From: Allobosea sp. ASV33 | Lineage (GTDB): Bacteria; Pseudomonadota; Alphaproteobacteria; Rhizobiales; Beijerinckiaceae | Direction: 5' to 3' | Assembly: GCF_016428755.1 (NCBI RefSeq) | Contig: NZ_JAELTI010000057.1 | Span: 1 to 35,844 of the forward strand | Length of the DNA: 35,844 nucleotides | In this document: piece after piece, positions 34,727-35,844 of the stretch | How positions within the stretch are numbered: the stretch's first letter is position 1 | Layout: the number at the start of each line of letters is the position of its first letter | Program-made: the position numbers and the translations under genes | The notes under the pieces: model-generated | The model's database searches: none | Told to the model about the DNA's origin: nothing | What the model saw: only the letters and a program-made list of their open reading frames with translations

Positions 34727-34807
34727 AAGCTCGACGCCGCAGGCCGTTGACGCCAAGGTTCACGTCGACCGCCATTGGCGAACCGGGCCGGAACCGGGAG
34801 TTACGCC

Positions 34808-35599
34808 ATGGCCAATCTCGACGGCACCGTCCATGACATTGTTTCGATCGCGCAGCCGCGCGTCAGGACCATCACAACACAGGACCTGAAAGAGGCGCTG
34901 CTGCGCGGCTGGGAGGATTTCAAGGCGCAGCCGAGCCACCTCGTCTTCATCGCCCTGATCTATCCCATCGCCGGCATCCTGCTGGCGCAGCTCACGGTGA
35001 GCTACAACATCTTTCCCCTGCTCTTCCCGCTGCTTTCGGGCTTCGCGCTGCTCGGCCCCTTCGCCGCTATCGGGCTCTACGAGATCAGCCGACGCCGCGA
35101 GAAGGGCATGGATTCATCCTGGATTCACGCTTTCGCAGTGCTGCGCTCGCCCTCGATTGGGCAGATCGCCCTGCTTGGCGCGATGCTGACGGGGATCTTC
35201 CTCGGCTGGCTCTTCAGCGCCTGGTTCCTCTATCGCGGCATCCTCGACCTGCCGGCCGATGTCTCGACCGCCGATTTCCTGCGCGCCGTGTTCACCACCG
35301 CCGATGGCTGGATCATGATGGTGATCGGCAATTCGATCGGCCTGCTGCTGGCGATCCTCGCCTTCTCGATCTCGGTCGTGTCCTTCCCGCTGATCATCGA
35401 CCGGCATGTCGATGCCCCCGCGGCGGTCCGCACCTCGATCGCCGCCGTCGAAGCCAATCCGCGCGTGATGATGTATTGGGGCCTGATGGTGACGGGATTG
35501 CTCGTGCTCGGCTGCCTGCCGATGCTCGTCGGCCTGATCGTGGTCATGCCGGTGCTCGGCCACGCCACCTGGCATCTCTACCGCAAGCTCGTCGGCTGA
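34808..35599 (+). CDS. DUF2189 family integral membrane protein
   Basis: The protein has 263 residues from the ATG at 34808, which has GGGAG upstream; a start 11 codons earlier lacks it. About six membrane segments follow a short soluble N-terminus. LKEALLRGWEDFKAQPSHLVFIALIYPIAGILL and PLLSGFALLGPFAAIGLYEISRRRE are the conserved start of DUF2189, whose function is unknown. The charged RRREKGMD loop after the third segment is also conserved. It stands alone behind the palindromic promoter, and a short inverted repeat follows its end. Confidence 0.87.
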   Translation: MANLDGTVHDIVSIAQPRVRTITTQDLKEALLRGWEDFKAQPSHLVFIALIYPIAGILLAQLTVSYNIFPLLFPLLSGFALLGPFAAIGLYEISRRREKGMDSSWIHAFAVLRSPSIGQIALLGAMLTGIFLGWLFSAWFLYRGILDLPADVSTADFLRAVFTTADGWIMMVIGNSIGLLLAILAFSISVVSFPLIIDRHVDAPAAVRTSIAAVEANPRVMMYWGLMVTGLLVLGCLPMLVGLIVVMPVLGHATWHLYRKLVG

Positions 35600-35617
35600 G
35601 GCCGGCGAGCCCCAAGG

Positions 35618-35642
35618 GGAACCTTGATCCCCAAAACGGGTT
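35618..35642 (+). promoter_or_regulatory. Possible RpoE2/EcfG-type promoter
   Basis: GGAAC (35618-35622) and TT (35641-35642) are 18 bases apart, fitting the looser GGAAC-N18/19-TT form described for Sinorhizobium RpoE2. The stricter CGTT is replaced by GGTT, so this is weaker than the site at 31877. Confidence 0.35.
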
Positions 35643-35693
35643 CACTCCCTGCCAGATCGAGCCGCAAGGCTCCATTCCGTCAGGGGGCTTTTC

Positions 35694-35768
35694 ATGAACA
35701 ACATCATTTATCTCGTCGGCCTCGTCGTCGTCGTGCTCGCCATCCTGTCCTTCCTCGGCCTGCGCTGA
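35694..35768 (+). CDS. 24-residue hydrophobic membrane peptide
   Basis: The peptide starts MNNIIYLVGLVVVV and ends SFLGLR. It is almost entirely one membrane-spanning helix with a positively charged C-terminal end, and AGGGGG lies seven bases before the ATG. Near-identical tiny peptides are, as I recall, found in other Hyphomicrobiales, but I could not check this here. Function unknown. A small hairpin GAGCC-GCAA-GGCTC (35659-35672) lies in the leader. Confidence 0.7.
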   Translation: MNNIIYLVGLVVVVLAILSFLGLR

Positions 35769-35825
35769 GGATGGAGGGCGACCGCCCGACGGCAACAGCG
35801 CTTTAAGCGCGCTACCCCTCAAAGA

Positions 35826-35844
35826 CTGTCTCTTATACACATCT
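35826..35844 (+). other. Nextera/Tn5 mosaic-end adapter remnant
   Basis: The final bases CTGTCTCTTATACACATCT are identical to the transposase mosaic-end adapter used in Nextera libraries. They are almost certainly untrimmed adapter at a contig end, so the true genomic sequence stops at about 35825. Confidence 0.95.

Overview
The window looks like a chromosomal contig from a GC-rich alphaproteobacterium of the order Hyphomicrobiales (Rhizobiales). The genus Bosea or a close relative is my best guess, by inference only. Evidence for this is a circularly permuted two-piece tmRNA gene, an alpha-type SspB adaptor, the thyA-GNAT-folA-hflK-hflC-DUF2065 order, a BtaA/BtaB betaine-lipid pair, DUF4169 and ribbon-helix-helix small proteins, and candidate EcfG-type promoters. 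The last 19 bases match the Nextera/Tn5 mosaic-end adapter, so the right edge is an untrimmed library end and not biology.

Layout. Positions 1-4109 (minus strand) hold thymidylate synthase, a GNAT acetyltransferase, dihydrofolate reductase, the FtsH modulators HflK and HflC, and the first 15 codons of a DUF2065 protein. Positions 4324-7490 (plus) hold a small exported protein, the tmRNA with its own promoter and terminator, SspB, fumarase C, DUF4169 and an RHH protein. Thus the RNA that writes the degradation tag sits directly before the adaptor that delivers tagged proteins to ClpXP. Positions 7787-13145 (minus) hold a very large AsmA-family protein with a coiled-coil tail and an FAD-linked (D-lactate/glycolate-type) dehydrogenase. 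Positions 13339-16487 hold a thioesterase, the btaA-btaB operon with a candidate PHO box, and MsrB. An AidB-like acyl-CoA dehydrogenase and a UvrD/PcrA helicase diverge at about 18.3 kb.

The right half is more accessory. It carries a HicA/HicB-like toxin-antitoxin pair, a GNAT enzyme, a divergent HxlR regulator/SDR pair, a VOC protein, PrmA, two small unannotated proteins, an aminopeptidase P, an AraC-AzlC-AzlD amino-acid export operon, and a NepI-like MFS pump divergent from a second AraC regulator. It ends with a small Gly/His-rich exported protein, LigA, a DUF2189 membrane protein and a 24-residue membrane peptide.

Intergenic space is rich in palindromic repeats of at least three families (about 7.5, 11.5, 16.5, 21.8, 27.3 and 34.6 kb). 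I found no CRISPR array, insertion sequence, prophage, rRNA or ordinary tRNA. Most genes are housekeeping. The best regulatory leads are the ssrA-sspB neighbourhood, the PHO box at btaAB, the two EcfG-like promoters, the hairpin over the hicA start, and the nested palindromes at the DUF2189 promoter. No clearly new multi-gene system is evident.
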